Part shown: positions 29,765-39,173 of the stretch, in pieces
Numbering within the stretch: the stretch's first letter is position 1
How the letters are laid out: the number at the start of each line of letters is the position of its first letter
Assembly (NCBI RefSeq): GCF_014904795.1
Contig: NZ_JACZFS010000036.1
Location: forward strand, 1-64,000
DNA: 64,000 bases
Reading direction: 5' to 3'
Origin: Nisaea nitritireducens
GTDB taxonomy: Bacteria > Pseudomonadota > Alphaproteobacteria > Thalassobaculales > Thalassobaculaceae
Made by a program: the position numbers and the translations under genes
The notes under the pieces: generated by a model
Told to the model about the DNA's origin: nothing
The model's input: only the letters and a program-made list of their open reading frames with translations
The model's database searches: none

Positions 29765-30307
29765 ATGTCCGGGATGCACCGATCCGTGTTTCAAGCTATC
29801 CGATCCAGATGCCTGCACCTGAGCGGGGCAGCCGCCTTTCTCGCCGCGCTGACGCTCTTTCCGGCCCTGAGCCAGGCGGCCTGCACCGATCCGCCGAGCC
29901 CTGGCGTTGACTGGCGGCGCTGCAATTTCGACAATTATCCGCTGGCCGGCGTAGACCTGACCGGCGCCAACCTGAACGATGCCAGCTTCAACTGGGCCGA
30001 CCTGACGGGCGCAAAACTCGATGAGAGCCGAGGGCGCGTTCGTTTCGCGCGGGCTAAAATGGAGGGCGCCACCTTCCGCGGCGCCCAGCTCCGCGATGCC
30101 GATTTCAGCCAGGCGAATGTGACCGGCGCCGATTTCACCGGTGCCAATCTGATCAAGGTCCGTTTTCAGACGGCTATATTGCGCGGCGCCAATCTGACCG
30201 GCGCCCGGGTTCGCGATGCCGATTTCTTCCGGGCCGACCTTTCCGGCGCGACCTGGACGGACGGCAAAAAAGTCTGCGCCGAAGGCTCGATCAGTTTCTG
30301 CCGCTAG
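29765..30307 (+). CDS. Secreted pentapeptide-repeat protein
   Basis: A signal peptide (hydrophobic AAAFLAALTLFPALSQAA, then CTDPP) is followed by about twenty pentapeptide repeats of the A(D/N)LXX type (VDLTGANLNDASFNWADLTG, then further copies to ADLSGATW), which form a right-handed quadrilateral beta helix. About 180 residues from the ATG at 29765; ATGs at 29708 and 29774 are alternatives. Two Cys in the C-terminal tail (KVCAEGSISFCR) and CNF near the start may form disulfides. Periplasmic location; function unknown. Stands alone between divergent or convergent genes. Confidence 0.85.
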   Translation: MSGMHRSVFQAIRSRCLHLSGAAAFLAALTLFPALSQAACTDPPSPGVDWRRCNFDNYPLAGVDLTGANLNDASFNWADLTGAKLDESRGRVRFARAKMEGATFRGAQLRDADFSQANVTGADFTGANLIKVRFQTAILRGANLTGARVRDADFFRADLSGATWTDGKKVCAEGSISFCR

Positions 30308-30318
30308 CCCCCTCGCGA

Positions 30319-31212
30319 TCAGCCATCGTTCCCGCCGCTGGACTCGCGATACTCGATCATTTCAGCCAGCGCCAGGATACGCCGGGCATTCTCGACATGC
30401 AGGGATTCGACCAGCTTGCCCTCGACCAGCGTCACGCCGCTGCCTGCCGCATCCGCCTCTTGGTGTGCGTCGATGATCTTGCGTGACCAGGCAATCTCTT
30501 CGCCGCTCGGCGCGAAGATCCGGTTGGCCGGCTCAAGGGTTTTCGGATGAATCAGGGTCTTGCCATCGAAACCGAGCTCCAGGCCCTGATGGCAAACTTC
30601 CTCGAACCCTTTAATGTCATCCAGATCGAGATGCACCCCGTCCAGCACCGCCAGGCCATAGGCCCGCGCGGCCAGGACACAGAGTCCCAGACTGGTCACA
30701 AAGGGCAGCCGGTCTCGCGTGTGCAGAGCGTGCAGATCCTTGGCGAGATCGGACGTCCCGAGCACCAGACAGCCAAGGCGGGGACTGGATCCGGCGATCT
30801 CCTCGGCATGCAGCATGCCGAGCGGGGTTTCCATCATGCACCAGATCGAGAGGTTCGCAGGCGCCCCTGACGTGGCCAGCGCCTCTTCCGCGAACCAGAC
30901 CTGATCGGCATGCTCGACCTTTGGCAGCAAGACCGCATCCGCGCCGGACTGGGCCACAAAAGCGAGATCTTCCGCACCCCAAGGGCTTTCCGCGGCATTG
31001 ATGCGGATGACGATCTCCCTGTCGCCATAGCCGCCCTCCTTCAGGGCAGCCGCGATAGTCGTGCGGGCCTCCGCTTTCTTGTCCGGCGAAACGGCGTCCT
31101 CGAGATCCATAATCAGGACATCGGCTTCCAGCGTCCGCGCCTTCTCCAGCGCGCGTGCGTTCGAGCCCGGCATATAGAGCGCCGAGCGGCGCGGTCTGAT
31201 GGAAGCGGTCAT
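30319..31212 (-). CDS. HpcH/HpaI aldolase/citrate lyase (CitE-like) family protein
   Basis: 297-residue TIM-barrel lyase of the CitE/malyl-CoA lyase family. Typical segments: RSALYMPGSNARALEKA at the N-terminus, DVLIMDLEDAVSPDKK with metal and substrate acids, REIVIRINA, WCMMETPLGML, and GFDGKTLIHP near the C-terminus. Such enzymes split (S)-citramalyl-CoA, L-malyl-CoA or similar beta-hydroxyacyl-CoA esters. No citrate lyase partner genes are nearby, so a stand-alone acyl-CoA lyase is more likely than CitE. Divergent from pdxY. Confidence 0.88.
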   Translation of the reverse strand: MTASIRPRRSALYMPGSNARALEKARTLEADVLIMDLEDAVSPDKKAEARTTIAAALKEGGYGDREIVIRINAAESPWGAEDLAFVAQSGADAVLLPKVEHADQVWFAEEALATSGAPANLSIWCMMETPLGMLHAEEIAGSSPRLGCLVLGTSDLAKDLHALHTRDRLPFVTSLGLCVLAARAYGLAVLDGVHLDLDDIKGFEEVCHQGLELGFDGKTLIHPKTLEPANRIFAPSGEEIAWSRKIIDAHQEADAAGSGVTLVEGKLVESLHVENARRILALAEMIEYRESSGGNDG

Positions 31213-31356
31213 AGATCGATCTCCGAATGTCCCGTTCAGCGCATCCTAGTGGATAGCAAAAGAAAACCAAGCGGAGAGAGTGACTTGTCACTTGACCCAA
31301 AGCCTGTCGCCGCTTCATCTCAAGGAAGACGGGGCGGCATGGTCAGGGGAACCAGC

Positions 31357-32196
31357 ATGGCAATTTTATCGATCCAGTCCAGGGTCAGTTACGGCTATGT
31401 CGGTAACAGCATTGCGGTGCCGGCCATCCAGGCGGCGGGCCTGGAGGTCTGGCCGCTCGACACCGTCTCGTTCTCCAACCATCCGGGCCACGGGCAGTTC
31501 AGGGGAGAGGTCCGGCCGGCTGCGGAACTCGAAGCGCAGATCGACGGGCTGGCTGCACTGGGTGTGATGGACCGGCTCTCGGCTGTGCTCTCCGGATATC
31601 TCGGCCTGCCTGAAACAGCCGGTGTGGTCGCCACCGCCGTCGACCGGACCCGCGCATCGAACCCGGCCGCCCCGTTCGTGCTCGATCCGGTGATCGGAGA
31701 CAATGGCCGGCATTTTGTTCGCGATGGCGTGGCTGAAGCGATTTGCGAAAAACTTCTGCCACGCGCCGACATCCTGACCCCGAACCTCTACGAACTCGGG
31801 GTGCTTTGCGGCGCGGCGATACCCGATGATGCCGATGCAATTTCTGCGGCGGCACGGAAACTGATCCAGGATTCCAGGGTGATGGCGGTGGCCGTCACCG
31901 GTATCCAGCGGTCCGGCATGGTCTCCAATCTGCTGGTGCTCGAAAACGCGCGCTTTGAAACCATGACACCGTGCCTCAATCGAGGATTCAACGGCACCGG
32001 CGACCTGTTTGCCGCGCTGCTCACAGCATGGTTCGTCCGCTCCGGTGACATCCGGTCCGCTTTCGCACGCGCCGGCGGCGGCCTCGATGCCGCGACACGG
32101 ATAACGGAGCAGGCGGGAAGGATGGAACTGGATCTCCCTGCTATCCTGAAAAGCCTGAAGACTCTTCACCCGGCGACCCTGCTGCAGGGTCACTAG
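31357..32196 (+). CDS. pdxY: Pyridoxal kinase
   Basis: Ribokinase-fold kinase phosphorylating pyridoxal in the B6 salvage pathway. From the ATG at 31357 (AGGGGA 7 bases upstream) 279 residues, beginning MAILSIQSRVSYGYVGNS, the PdxK/PdxY N-terminal signature, with DPVIGDNGRHFV and PNLYELGVLCG in the middle and the catalytic anion hole in GTGDLFAALLTAWF. An upstream ATG six codons earlier is possible. Two enzyme types (PdxK, PdxY) are hard to separate by sequence; the symbol is likely but not certain. Confidence 0.9.
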   Translation: MAILSIQSRVSYGYVGNSIAVPAIQAAGLEVWPLDTVSFSNHPGHGQFRGEVRPAAELEAQIDGLAALGVMDRLSAVLSGYLGLPETAGVVATAVDRTRASNPAAPFVLDPVIGDNGRHFVRDGVAEAICEKLLPRADILTPNLYELGVLCGAAIPDDADAISAAARKLIQDSRVMAVAVTGIQRSGMVSNLLVLENARFETMTPCLNRGFNGTGDLFAALLTAWFVRSGDIRSAFARAGGGLDAATRITEQAGRMELDLPAILKSLKTLHPATLLQGH

Positions 32197-32210
32197 CCGG
32201 AAACCGGGCA

Positions 32211-32870
32211 TCATATTTCCGGGCCGGCCCCGTTCCGGCGCAGCCGCTCGCGCGCGAGCTGAACACGCTTGCGCGCAGTACAGTTCGTGATGCTGAGCCG
32301 GTCCGCGATCTCCGCGTAGGAGCGCCCTTCCAGAAATCGCAGGATGATCGGGTCACGCAGAACGTCGGGAAGGTCGTCGAGACCGCGCTGTAGTGAACGC
32401 ATGGACTCGCCCGTCTCCGCAACTTCCTCCGGCGTCGGCGCGGGCGACGGAAGGGATGGCACGACGTCACTATCCGCCATGGCCAGGATTTCTTCGGTCC
32501 AGCGTTTCTGGCGGGATCGTGCACGATAAAAATCAATGCAGGCGTTATGGACCAGACGGGACAGCCAGGCGCGCTGGTTGGTAATTGCCGCGCCCTTGCC
32601 CTCGGCAAAATGCGACGAGGCCCTGACCATTGCATTACCCAGAGCATCCTCGGCATCCGCCACATTCCCGGACATCAGTTTCATGCATTGGCGAAGCAAC
32701 TGGTTCTGATGCTCGAACCAGAGATCCCAGAAGCCGTCGGACGGGCAAGGGGAAGACACCGTGACCGAAACATCCGGTTTGGGATGCTCCCGCGGTTTTC
32801 GCGTTGAAATTTCCCGGACAGGTGCCGGTAAGACACCCCCTAATCGCGCGATCAAATCGACGGTATGCAT
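32211..32870 (-). CDS. ECF-like sigma-70 family RNA polymerase sigma factor
   Basis: Region 2 is seen in HQNQLLRQCMKLMSGNVADA and WLSRLVHNACIDFYRARSRQ, region 4 in LDDLPDVLRDPIILRFLEGR followed by the helix-turn-helix SYAEIADRLSITNCTARKRV. These two regions without region 3 define ECF-type factors. The ATG at 32870 gives 219 residues; the frame stays open to a TTG at 33047, through a 34-bp inverted repeat, so the leader may be coding or regulatory. No anti-sigma gene is adjacent, and the target promoter is unknown. Convergent with pdxY. Confidence 0.8.
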   Translation of the reverse strand: MHTVDLIARLGGVLPAPVREISTRKPREHPKPDVSVTVSSPCPSDGFWDLWFEHQNQLLRQCMKLMSGNVADAEDALGNAMVRASSHFAEGKGAAITNQRAWLSRLVHNACIDFYRARSRQKRWTEEILAMADSDVVPSLPSPAPTPEEVAETGESMRSLQRGLDDLPDVLRDPIILRFLEGRSYAEIADRLSITNCTARKRVQLARERLRRNGAGPEI

Positions 32871-32996
32871 CGTCTGGTCGGCGAAAACATCACCAGACGG
32901 ACCCGGTCCACGGGCATATCGGCCATTGCTGTTGTGCTGTTTTTCAGTACCCACGAGAAGCCCCGACACGTTGATAGGTGTTCTGTGCTTTGGACG

Positions 32997-33030
32997 TAAC
33001 GGGATGAGTAAATTTATACTCATCCCGTTA
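32997..33030. promoter_or_regulatory. 34-bp inverted repeat upstream of the sigma factor gene
   Basis: Perfect 14-bp arms (TAACGGGATGAGTA and complement) around AATTTA. Located 127 bases before the ATG at 32870, in an AT-rich gap that should hold the promoter of the sigma gene. Candidate operator or leader hairpin. A separate 12-base palindrome AACTTATAAGTT lies at 33061-33072. Confidence 0.55.
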
Positions 33031-33086
33031 TATGGATACGGGATCAAAAACAGAATCGCAAACTTATAAGTTGTATTTCTTTTCGA

Positions 33087-33117
33087 ATAAAAAGCGGCCG
33101 ACGTTATGCCGGCCGCT
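33087..33117 (-). terminator. Rho-independent terminator of asd
   Basis: On the minus strand: stem GCGGCCG-loop-CGGCCGC followed by TTTTTATT, about 25 bases after the asd stop. Ends the asd transcript before the promoter region of the sigma gene. Confidence 0.85.
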
Positions 33118-33141
33118 TCAATACTCGATTATCTGGCTGGA

Positions 33142-34167
33142 TCAGGCAGCTTTTTCGAGGTGGTTTTTCACCAGGGTTTCGGCAATCTGAACCGCATTGA
33201 GGGCAGCGCCCTTGCGCAAATTGTCCGAGACGCACCAGAAGATCAGGCCGTTCTTGACCGTCGGGTCCTGACGTACCCGGCTGACATAGACAGCATCCTC
33301 GCCGGCGCATTCATGCGGCGTGACGTAGCCTTCGTCTGCCCGATGGTCGACCACGACAAGACCGGGGAAGTCCTGCATCGCATCGCGGGCTTCCTCGACG
33401 CTCAGCGGCTTTTCGGTCTCGATGAAGACGGATTCTGCATGACCGATGAAGACCGGAACACGGACGCACATGGCGACGAGCTCAATGGCCGGATCGAGGA
33501 TTTTCTTAACCTCGCTGGTCATCTTCCATTCTTCCTTCGTCGCCCCGTCATCCATGAACTTGTCGATATGCGGGATCACGTTGAAGGCGATCTGCTTGGT
33601 GAACTGCGTATTCTCCACCGGATCGTTCACATAGATCGCGCGGGTCTGGCTGAAGAGCTCGTCCATGCCTTCCTTACCCGCGCCGGAAACCGACTGGTAG
33701 GTGGAGACGACGACCCGCTTGATCTTGGCAAGATCATGCAGCGGCTTCAGCGCGACAACGAGCTGCGCCGTGGAGCAGTTCGGATTGGCGATGATGTTGC
33801 GCTTGCCATAGCGGGATACCGCGTCCGCATTCACTTCCGGTACGACCAGCGGCACGTCCGGGTCCATCCGGAAGTGTGAGCTGTTATCGATGGCAACACA
33901 CCCGGCGGCGGCCGCAATCGGCGCATATTTCTCAGAGATCGAACCACCCGCGGAGAACAGTGCGATATCGGTGCCCTTGAAGTCGTATGTCGCCAGATTC
34001 TGAACCTTGAGTGTTTTATCCTCGCCATAGGACACCTCTGTGCCCGCCGATTTCTCGGAAGCAAGCGCGACGACTTCGGTCGCCGGAAAATCGCGCTCGG
34101 CAAGGGTAGTCAACATCTCACGACCAACGGCGCCCGTTGCGCCGACTACGGCAACTTTGTAGCCCAT
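33142..34167 (-). CDS. asd: Aspartate-semialdehyde dehydrogenase
   Basis: Reduces aspartyl phosphate to aspartate semialdehyde, the branch point for Lys/DAP, Met and Thr. From the ATG at 34167 (MGYKVAVVGATGAVGREML) 341 residues. NADP motif GATGAVG, active-site Cys in IANPNCSTAQLV near residue 130, and the catalytic His region in VRVPVFIGHAES. An in-frame upstream extension is rejected, since the Rossmann strand must start here. About 100 bases after leuB; shares the leu region but ends in its own terminator. Confidence 0.96.
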   Translation of the reverse strand: MGYKVAVVGATGAVGREMLTTLAERDFPATEVVALASEKSAGTEVSYGEDKTLKVQNLATYDFKGTDIALFSAGGSISEKYAPIAAAAGCVAIDNSSHFRMDPDVPLVVPEVNADAVSRYGKRNIIANPNCSTAQLVVALKPLHDLAKIKRVVVSTYQSVSGAGKEGMDELFSQTRAIYVNDPVENTQFTKQIAFNVIPHIDKFMDDGATKEEWKMTSEVKKILDPAIELVAMCVRVPVFIGHAESVFIETEKPLSVEEARDAMQDFPGLVVVDHRADEGYVTPHECAGEDAVYVSRVRQDPTVKNGLIFWCVSDNLRKGAALNAVQIAETLVKNHLEKAA

Positions 34168-34268
34168 GGTTCTGGTCCAATCCTTCGGTTGTTGAAGTCC
34201 ATAAACGACTTCGGCGGGAGACTTACGCCCCCCGCCGAGTAAACTCAAGCCATGCTGGTTGGGGAGGG

Positions 34269-35387
34269 CTATCCCGATACAAGTTTGTCCAGCTCTTTAA
34301 GCAGGCTGTCTGTCATCACTGTAGTCGACACACGCGCCATGCCGTCCTGCATGATGTCAGCAGTTCGCAGCCCCGATTTCAGCACGTTCTGGATCGCCTT
34401 CTCGAGCATGTCCGCTTCCTCGCCCATGTCGAAGGAATAGCGGAGCGCCATGGCGAAGCTCAGCATTTCGGCGATCGGATTGGCGATGCCCTTGCCCGCG
34501 ATATCCGGAGCGGAGCCATGCACCGGCTCATAAAGCGCATGGCGCTTGCCGGTCACTTCGTCGACTGCGCCGAGCGAAGCGGACGGCAGCATCCCGAGGG
34601 AGCCGGTCAGCATCGCCGCACAATCCGAAAGAATGTCGCCGAACAGGTTGTCGGTAACGATCACATCGAACTGCTTCGGGTTGCGAACCAGCTGCATGGC
34701 ACAGTTGTCGGCATACATGTGGTCGAGAGCGACGCCTTCGCCTTCGGCCCTGTGCAGGTTGGTCATGACCTCGCGCCAGAGCACGCCGGACATCATCACG
34801 TTGGCCTTCTCGACCGAGGTGACCCGACCGTCCCGCTTGCGGGCCATATCGAAGGCAACGCGGCCGATCCGCTCGATTTCCGGGGTTGTGTAGACCTGCG
34901 TGTCGTAACCCTTCTTGGTGCCGTCCGGCAGATCGTCGATGCCGCGCGGCTGGCCGAAATAAACGCCGCCGGTCAGCTCGCGCAGGATCATGATATCCAG
35001 CCCTGCGACCAGTTCCCGCTTCAGCGAGGAGGCATCGGCCATCGCATCGAACACCATGGCCGGACGCAGGTTGGCGAACAGGTCCATTTCTTTGCGCAGG
35101 CGCAACAGGCCGCGCTCCGGCTTCACCTCGAAAGGCAGGCTGTCATACTGCGTTCCGCCGACGGCGCCAAACAGCACCGCGTCGGAATCGACCGCATCAG
35201 CCAGGGTTTCGTCGGTCAGCGGTGTGCCGTGCTTGTCATAAGCGGCACCGCCGACAAGACCTTCCTGAAGGTCGAAACTGACAGACCGCTTCTTTGCCAT
35301 CCAGTCGACGACACGGAGCACTTCCTTGACGACTTCGGGACCGATCCCGTCACCGCCGAGAACCAGCATTTTACGATTGGAGGCCAT
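34269..35387 (-). CDS. leuB: 3-isopropylmalate dehydrogenase
   Basis: NAD-dependent oxidative decarboxylation of 3-isopropylmalate, third step of leucine synthesis. 372 residues beginning [20 protein letters not shown]. The family's substrate Arg residues are in [16 protein letters not shown], the metal-binding segment in [18 protein letters not shown], and the signature [12 protein letters not shown] with [18 protein letters not shown] follow. Full length, no anomaly. Downstream of leuD by about 150 bases. Confidence 0.97.
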   Translation of the reverse strand: MASNRKMLVLGGDGIGPEVVKEVLRVVDWMAKKRSVSFDLQEGLVGGAAYDKHGTPLTDETLADAVDSDAVLFGAVGGTQYDSLPFEVKPERGLLRLRKEMDLFANLRPAMVFDAMADASSLKRELVAGLDIMILRELTGGVYFGQPRGIDDLPDGTKKGYDTQVYTTPEIERIGRVAFDMARKRDGRVTSVEKANVMMSGVLWREVMTNLHRAEGEGVALDHMYADNCAMQLVRNPKQFDVIVTDNLFGDILSDCAAMLTGSLGMLPSASLGAVDEVTGKRHALYEPVHGSAPDIAGKGIANPIAEMLSFAMALRYSFDMGEEADMLEKAIQNVLKSGLRTADIMQDGMARVSTTVMTDSLLKELDKLVSG

Positions 35388-35474
35388 GAACTCTGCTTAC
35401 CCTAGTGAGACCGGTTACCTTGGTGAGACTGACCCACTGAGGGGTCCGAATTCTGTGTGCTTCTTATAGTCAGA

Positions 35475-35505
35475 CCGGCGCTCCGGTTAAACCCTCGAGC
35501 GCCGG
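35475..35505 (-). other. Hairpin between leuD and leuB
   Basis: Nine-bp inverted repeat (CCGGCGCTC with complement) with a 13-base spacer in the gap after the leuD stop. No U-run follows on the minus strand. It may slow or protect transcripts between leuD and leuB; a terminator role is doubtful. Confidence 0.35.
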
Positions 35506-35535
35506 ATTGGTTCCGTTATGCGGGATAACTTCCCG

Positions 35536-36150
35536 TCAGGACGCCGCCAGCCACGGCCGGTCGGCTTTCCGCTTCTCCTCGAAATTCTCGATCGAGTCGC
35601 CCTTTTCCATGGTCAGGCCGATATCGTCGAGACCGTTGAGCAGGCAGTGCTTGCGGAAGGAGTCGACGTCGAAGGAGATTTTCTCGCCATTCGGACGGCC
35701 GATTTCCTGGTTTTCGAGGTCGATCTCGAGCACCGCGTTGGAGCCCTTCTCGGCATCGTCCATCAACTCGTCCAGCTGCTCCTGGGTCACCTTGATCGGC
35801 AGGATCCCGTTCTTGAAGCAGTTGTTGAAGAAGATGTCCGCGAAGCTGGTCGAGATCACACAGCGAATGCCGAAATCGAGCAGTGCCCACGGGGCGTGTT
35901 CACGCGAGGAGCCGCAGCCGAAATTCTCGCCGGCCACGATGACCTGTGACTTGCGATAAGCGGGCTTGTTCAGCACGAAGTCCGGATTCTCGCTGCCGTC
36001 GTCATTGTAGCGCATTTCGGCAAAGGCATGCTTGCCGAGGCCCGACCGCTTGATCGTCTTCAGAAAGTTCTTCGGAATGATCATGTCGGTGTCGATGTTC
36101 ATGATGTTCATCGGCGCCGCTACACCGGAGAGCTTGGTGAATTTATCCAT
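35536..36150 (-). CDS. leuD: 3-isopropylmalate dehydratase small subunit
   Basis: Swivelling domain of isopropylmalate isomerase, working with LeuC. 204 residues, starting [20 protein letters not shown]. The conserved segment [21 protein letters not shown] contains the Ser-Arg pair that contacts the substrate. Lies 15 bases after leuC, so the two subunits are co-translated. Normal length. Confidence 0.97.
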   Translation of the reverse strand: MDKFTKLSGVAAPMNIMNIDTDMIIPKNFLKTIKRSGLGKHAFAEMRYNDDGSENPDFVLNKPAYRKSQVIVAGENFGCGSSREHAPWALLDFGIRCVISTSFADIFFNNCFKNGILPIKVTQEQLDELMDDAEKGSNAVLEIDLENQEIGRPNGEKISFDVDSFRKHCLLNGLDDIGLTMEKGDSIENFEEKRKADRPWLAAS

Positions 36151-36165
36151 TATCTCTCTCCTCCC

Positions 36166-37575
36166 CTAGTTCAGCAGGTCGCGGACATCGGTCAGATGAC
36201 CGGTTACCGCTGCTGCTGCTGCCATTGCCGGGCTGACCAGATGGGTCCGTCCGCCACGGCCCTGACGGCCTTCGAAGTTACGGTTCGAGGTTGAGGCGCA
36301 ACGCTCGCCCGGCTCCAGCCGGTCGGCATTCATGGCCAGGCACATCGAACAGCCTGGCTCGCGCCATTCGAAACCGGCCTCGAGGAAGATCTTATCCAGA
36401 CCTTCTTCCTCGGCCAGATCCTTCACCACACCCGAGCCCGGGACAATAATCGCGTTCACGCCGTCGGCGATCTTGCGGCCCTTGACCACACCGGCGGCGA
36501 TCCGGAGATCTTCCAGCCGGCCGTTGGTGCAGGAGCCGATGAAGACCCTGTCGATCTTCACCTCGTTGATCGGCACACCGGCCTTCAGACCCATATATTC
36601 GAGCGAGCGGGTAATCTTCGCCTTGCGCACCGGGTCGGCAAGTTGTTCCGGGTCCGGAATGTTCGCGGTGATCGGGATCACCTCTTCCGGGTTGGTGCCC
36701 CAGGTAACCTGCGGAACGATATCGGCGGCATCGAGTTCGACCTCGGTGTCATAGATCGCATCTGCGTCGGACGGCAGCGTCTTCCAGTAAGCGACCGCCT
36801 GCTCCCAGGCAGCGCCCTTCGGCGCGAAGGGCCGGCCCTTCAGGTATTCGAAAGTGGTCTCGTCCGGCGCAATCAGGCCAGCGCGGGCACCCGCCTCGAT
36901 GGACATGTTGCAGATCGTCATCCGCGCTTCCATCGAGAGATTGCGGATCGCGTCACCAGCGAACTCGATGACATGACCGGTGCCGCCGGCTGTACCGATC
37001 TTGCCGATGATGGCCAGCACCACGTCCTTGGAGTTCACACCCTTCGGCAGCTCACCCTTGACCGTGATCCGCATGTTCTTAGCGGGAGACTGCACCAGCG
37101 TCTGGGTTGCCAGTACGTGCTCAACCTCGGATGTGCCGATGCCGAAGGCCAGCGCACCGAACGCGCCATGCGTCGACGTGTGGCTGTCGCCGCAGACAAT
37201 GGTCGTGCCCGGCAGGGTGAAGCCCTGCTCCGGTCCGATGATATGCACGATGCCACGGCGATTGTCGGTCATGCTGAAGTACGGCACGCCGAAATCGGAG
37301 ACATTATGCTCAAGGGTCTCGACCTGGATGCGGGAATCTTCGTCGGTAATACCCTTGTCGAGGTCCTTGGTCGGAACATTGTGGTCGGCAACCGCAAGGG
37401 TAAGATCCGGGCGGCGCACCTTGCGGCCGGCATTCCGGAGCCCCTCGAAGGCCTGCGGGCTGGTCACTTCATGAACCAGGTGTCGATCGATATAGATCAG
37501 GCATGTGCCATCGTCCTGGACGTCGACCAGGTGATCCTGCCAGATTTTATCGAACAGCGTACGCGGCTTTGACAT
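36166..37575 (-). CDS. leuC: 3-isopropylmalate dehydratase large subunit
   Basis: [4Fe-4S] aconitase-family subunit that isomerises 2- to 3-isopropylmalate. 469 residues starting [17 protein letters not shown]. Cluster ligands are the Cys in [13 protein letters not shown] and the pair in [10 protein letters not shown]; the substrate segment is [15 protein letters not shown]. First gene of leuCD(B). I saw no Leu-rich leader peptide in the 200-base upstream region shared with the divergent permease. Confidence 0.97.
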   Translation of the reverse strand: MSKPRTLFDKIWQDHLVDVQDDGTCLIYIDRHLVHEVTSPQAFEGLRNAGRKVRRPDLTLAVADHNVPTKDLDKGITDEDSRIQVETLEHNVSDFGVPYFSMTDNRRGIVHIIGPEQGFTLPGTTIVCGDSHTSTHGAFGALAFGIGTSEVEHVLATQTLVQSPAKNMRITVKGELPKGVNSKDVVLAIIGKIGTAGGTGHVIEFAGDAIRNLSMEARMTICNMSIEAGARAGLIAPDETTFEYLKGRPFAPKGAAWEQAVAYWKTLPSDADAIYDTEVELDAADIVPQVTWGTNPEEVIPITANIPDPEQLADPVRKAKITRSLEYMGLKAGVPINEVKIDRVFIGSCTNGRLEDLRIAAGVVKGRKIADGVNAIIVPGSGVVKDLAEEEGLDKIFLEAGFEWREPGCSMCLAMNADRLEPGERCASTSNRNFEGRQGRGGRTHLVSPAMAAAAAVTGHLTDVRDLLN

Positions 37576-37777
37576 CGCTGCTATGCTTCCTCTCGTCTCT
37601 CTGTGCGGTCCCGGTTTGATTTGGGAACGACCGTTCCTCCGGGTACCCCAACACCATATCTCTCGTCGTTCGCGACGGGGACCGGAGCATACCGAGTCGC
37701 TCCCGGCGACAAAAGCTGAATCTTGCGGTAAATCCGGGCTTTTTAGAAATAATCAAACCGATAAAGGCCAATCCCGA

Positions 37778-38536
37778 ATGGATCTGAACTCGATTACTTC
37801 CATATTGGAAGCGGCCAGCCTCTGGCAACTCGGATTCGGTGCCATCGCGGTTGGTCTGGCCGGTCTGGTTCGCGGCTTCTCCGGTTTTGGTGCCGCCATG
37901 ATCTCGATCCCGTTGCTGAGCCTGCTGTTCGGACCGCAAACCGCCCTCGCCTGCCTGACCACGATGGAGATGCCGGCTCAGATCCAGCTTCTGCGCATGT
38001 CGCGCCGGGAAGCGGACTGGAAACAGGCGGCCCCCATGGCGCTCGGCGGCATCATCGCCCTGCCGCTCGGCACCTGGATCCTGGTCAGCATCGATCAGGA
38101 TCTGCTGCGGCGGCTGATCTCCGGCATCGTCCTGCTGCTGGTCGTGCTGCTGGCGAGCGGATACCGGCACACGATTTCCCGCCGGCTCGGCATTGATGTC
38201 GCGGTCGGCACTGTTGCCGGTTTCCTGAACGGATCGACCGGGTTGGGCGGCCCGCCAATCATCTTCTATCTGCTGTCCGGACCCTATGCCCCGGCAGCGG
38301 TCCGGGCCAACATCACCGCCTTTTTCCAGATAGGCTTTGTCTTCGTGGTTGCCAGCTATTTCTGGTTCGGCGTGCTCACGCCCGAGCGCATGCTGCTCGG
38401 CGCGGTGCTCGCCCCTTTTTATGTGGGCGGCATCTGGCTGGGCGGGAAATTGTTCTACAAGGCGAGCGAGCAGACTTTCCGGCGCATCGCCTATCTGCTG
38501 CTGGCCGTGATCGGCTGCGGGACGCTGTTCAGCTGA
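37778..38536 (+). CDS. TauE/SafE-family membrane permease
   Basis: 252-residue protein with about seven to eight hydrophobic segments. It has the duplicated family motif: GLAGLVRGFSGFGAAMISIP near residue 25 and VAGFLNGSTGLGGPPIIFYL near residue 148. Such proteins export sulfite, sulfoacetate or other organic anions across the inner membrane; the substrate cannot be told from sequence. The start has AAAGG 10 bases upstream. Divergent from leuC, convergent with rplS. Confidence 0.85.
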   Translation: MDLNSITSILEAASLWQLGFGAIAVGLAGLVRGFSGFGAAMISIPLLSLLFGPQTALACLTTMEMPAQIQLLRMSRREADWKQAAPMALGGIIALPLGTWILVSIDQDLLRRLISGIVLLLVVLLASGYRHTISRRLGIDVAVGTVAGFLNGSTGLGGPPIIFYLLSGPYAPAAVRANITAFFQIGFVFVVASYFWFGVLTPERMLLGAVLAPFYVGGIWLGGKLFYKASEQTFRRIAYLLLAVIGCGTLFS

Positions 38537-38557
38537 CCAGCCCGTTCCTGAACGCCC

Positions 38558-38591
38558 CCAAACGCAAACGGGAGCGCCAAGGCGCTCCCGT
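38558..38591 (-). terminator. Rho-independent terminator of the rplS operon
   Basis: Eleven-bp stem ACGGGAGCGCC / GGCGCTCCCGT with a very short loop, followed on the minus strand by TTGCGTTTGGGG. Located just after the rplS stop; probably ends the ffh-rpsP-rimM-trmD-rplS transcript. Confidence 0.75.
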
Positions 38592-38615
38592 CCGGAATTC
38601 ATATGAGGCCGATGC

Positions 38616-39005
38616 TTACGCTTCGGCTGCAGCCTTGGTCTTGGTGCGGGTGTTCTTCTCGGCGATACGTGCCGACTTACCGCGACGACCGCGCAGATAG
38701 TAGAGCTTCGCGCGGCGCACTTTACCGCGGCGGATCACCTCGATGCTGTCCAGGCGCGGGGAGTAGAGCGGAAACACGCGCTCGACGCCTTCGCCGTAGG
38801 AGATCTTGCGGACGGTGAATGCGGAGTTCAGGCCGTCATTCTTGCGCGCGATGCAGACGCCTTCATAGGCCTGGATACGCTCGCGGGTGCCTTCGACGAC
38901 ACGCACGTTGACCTTCACGGTGTCACCCGGGCCGAATTCCGGAACCGGACGTTCGGAAGAGAGCTTTTCAACCTGCTCTTTTTCGATCTGTTGAACGATA
39001 TTCAT
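38616..39005 (-). CDS. rplS: 50S ribosomal protein L19
   Basis: 129-residue ribosomal protein at the 30S-50S interface. Begins [15 protein letters not shown], with the signature [20 protein letters not shown] and [19 protein letters not shown]. Slightly extended Lys/Thr-rich C-terminus ([13 protein letters not shown]). Last gene of the rpsP-rimM-trmD-rplS group; the gap from trmD (168 bases) contains no gene. Confidence 0.98.
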   Translation of the reverse strand: MNIVQQIEKEQVEKLSSERPVPEFGPGDTVKVNVRVVEGTRERIQAYEGVCIARKNDGLNSAFTVRKISYGEGVERVFPLYSPRLDSIEVIRRGKVRRAKLYYLRGRRGKSARIAEKNTRTKTKAAAEA

Positions 39006-39173
39006 TCTTCTTCTCCATTACGTGCCAGTGGCGACCAGTCCATCCAGGGACCGGTGAATACCGGCTTCTTCTACAAAACACACAGCTCTTGCGTGCCCGG
39101 TTATCGGGCCGCAGAGGAGCGGCATGCCGCTACCGTTCGAGCGAGATCCGGACAGCCAGGCCGTCCGTGCCGC

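Noticed and set aside
33031-33047. TTG start of the sigma factor at 33047
   Set aside because: It would place the N-terminus inside a 34-bp inverted repeat, and no ribosome site precedes it; the ATG at 32870 or an intermediate GTG is more likely.
35400-35440. Direct repeat of GTGAGAC near 35406 and 35422 as an element
   Set aside because: Two short copies only, in an intercistronic gap; not enough to call a site.
37576-37777. Leucine leader peptide or riboswitch upstream of leuC
   Set aside because: No short frame with a Leu-codon run and no recognisable riboswitch core was found.
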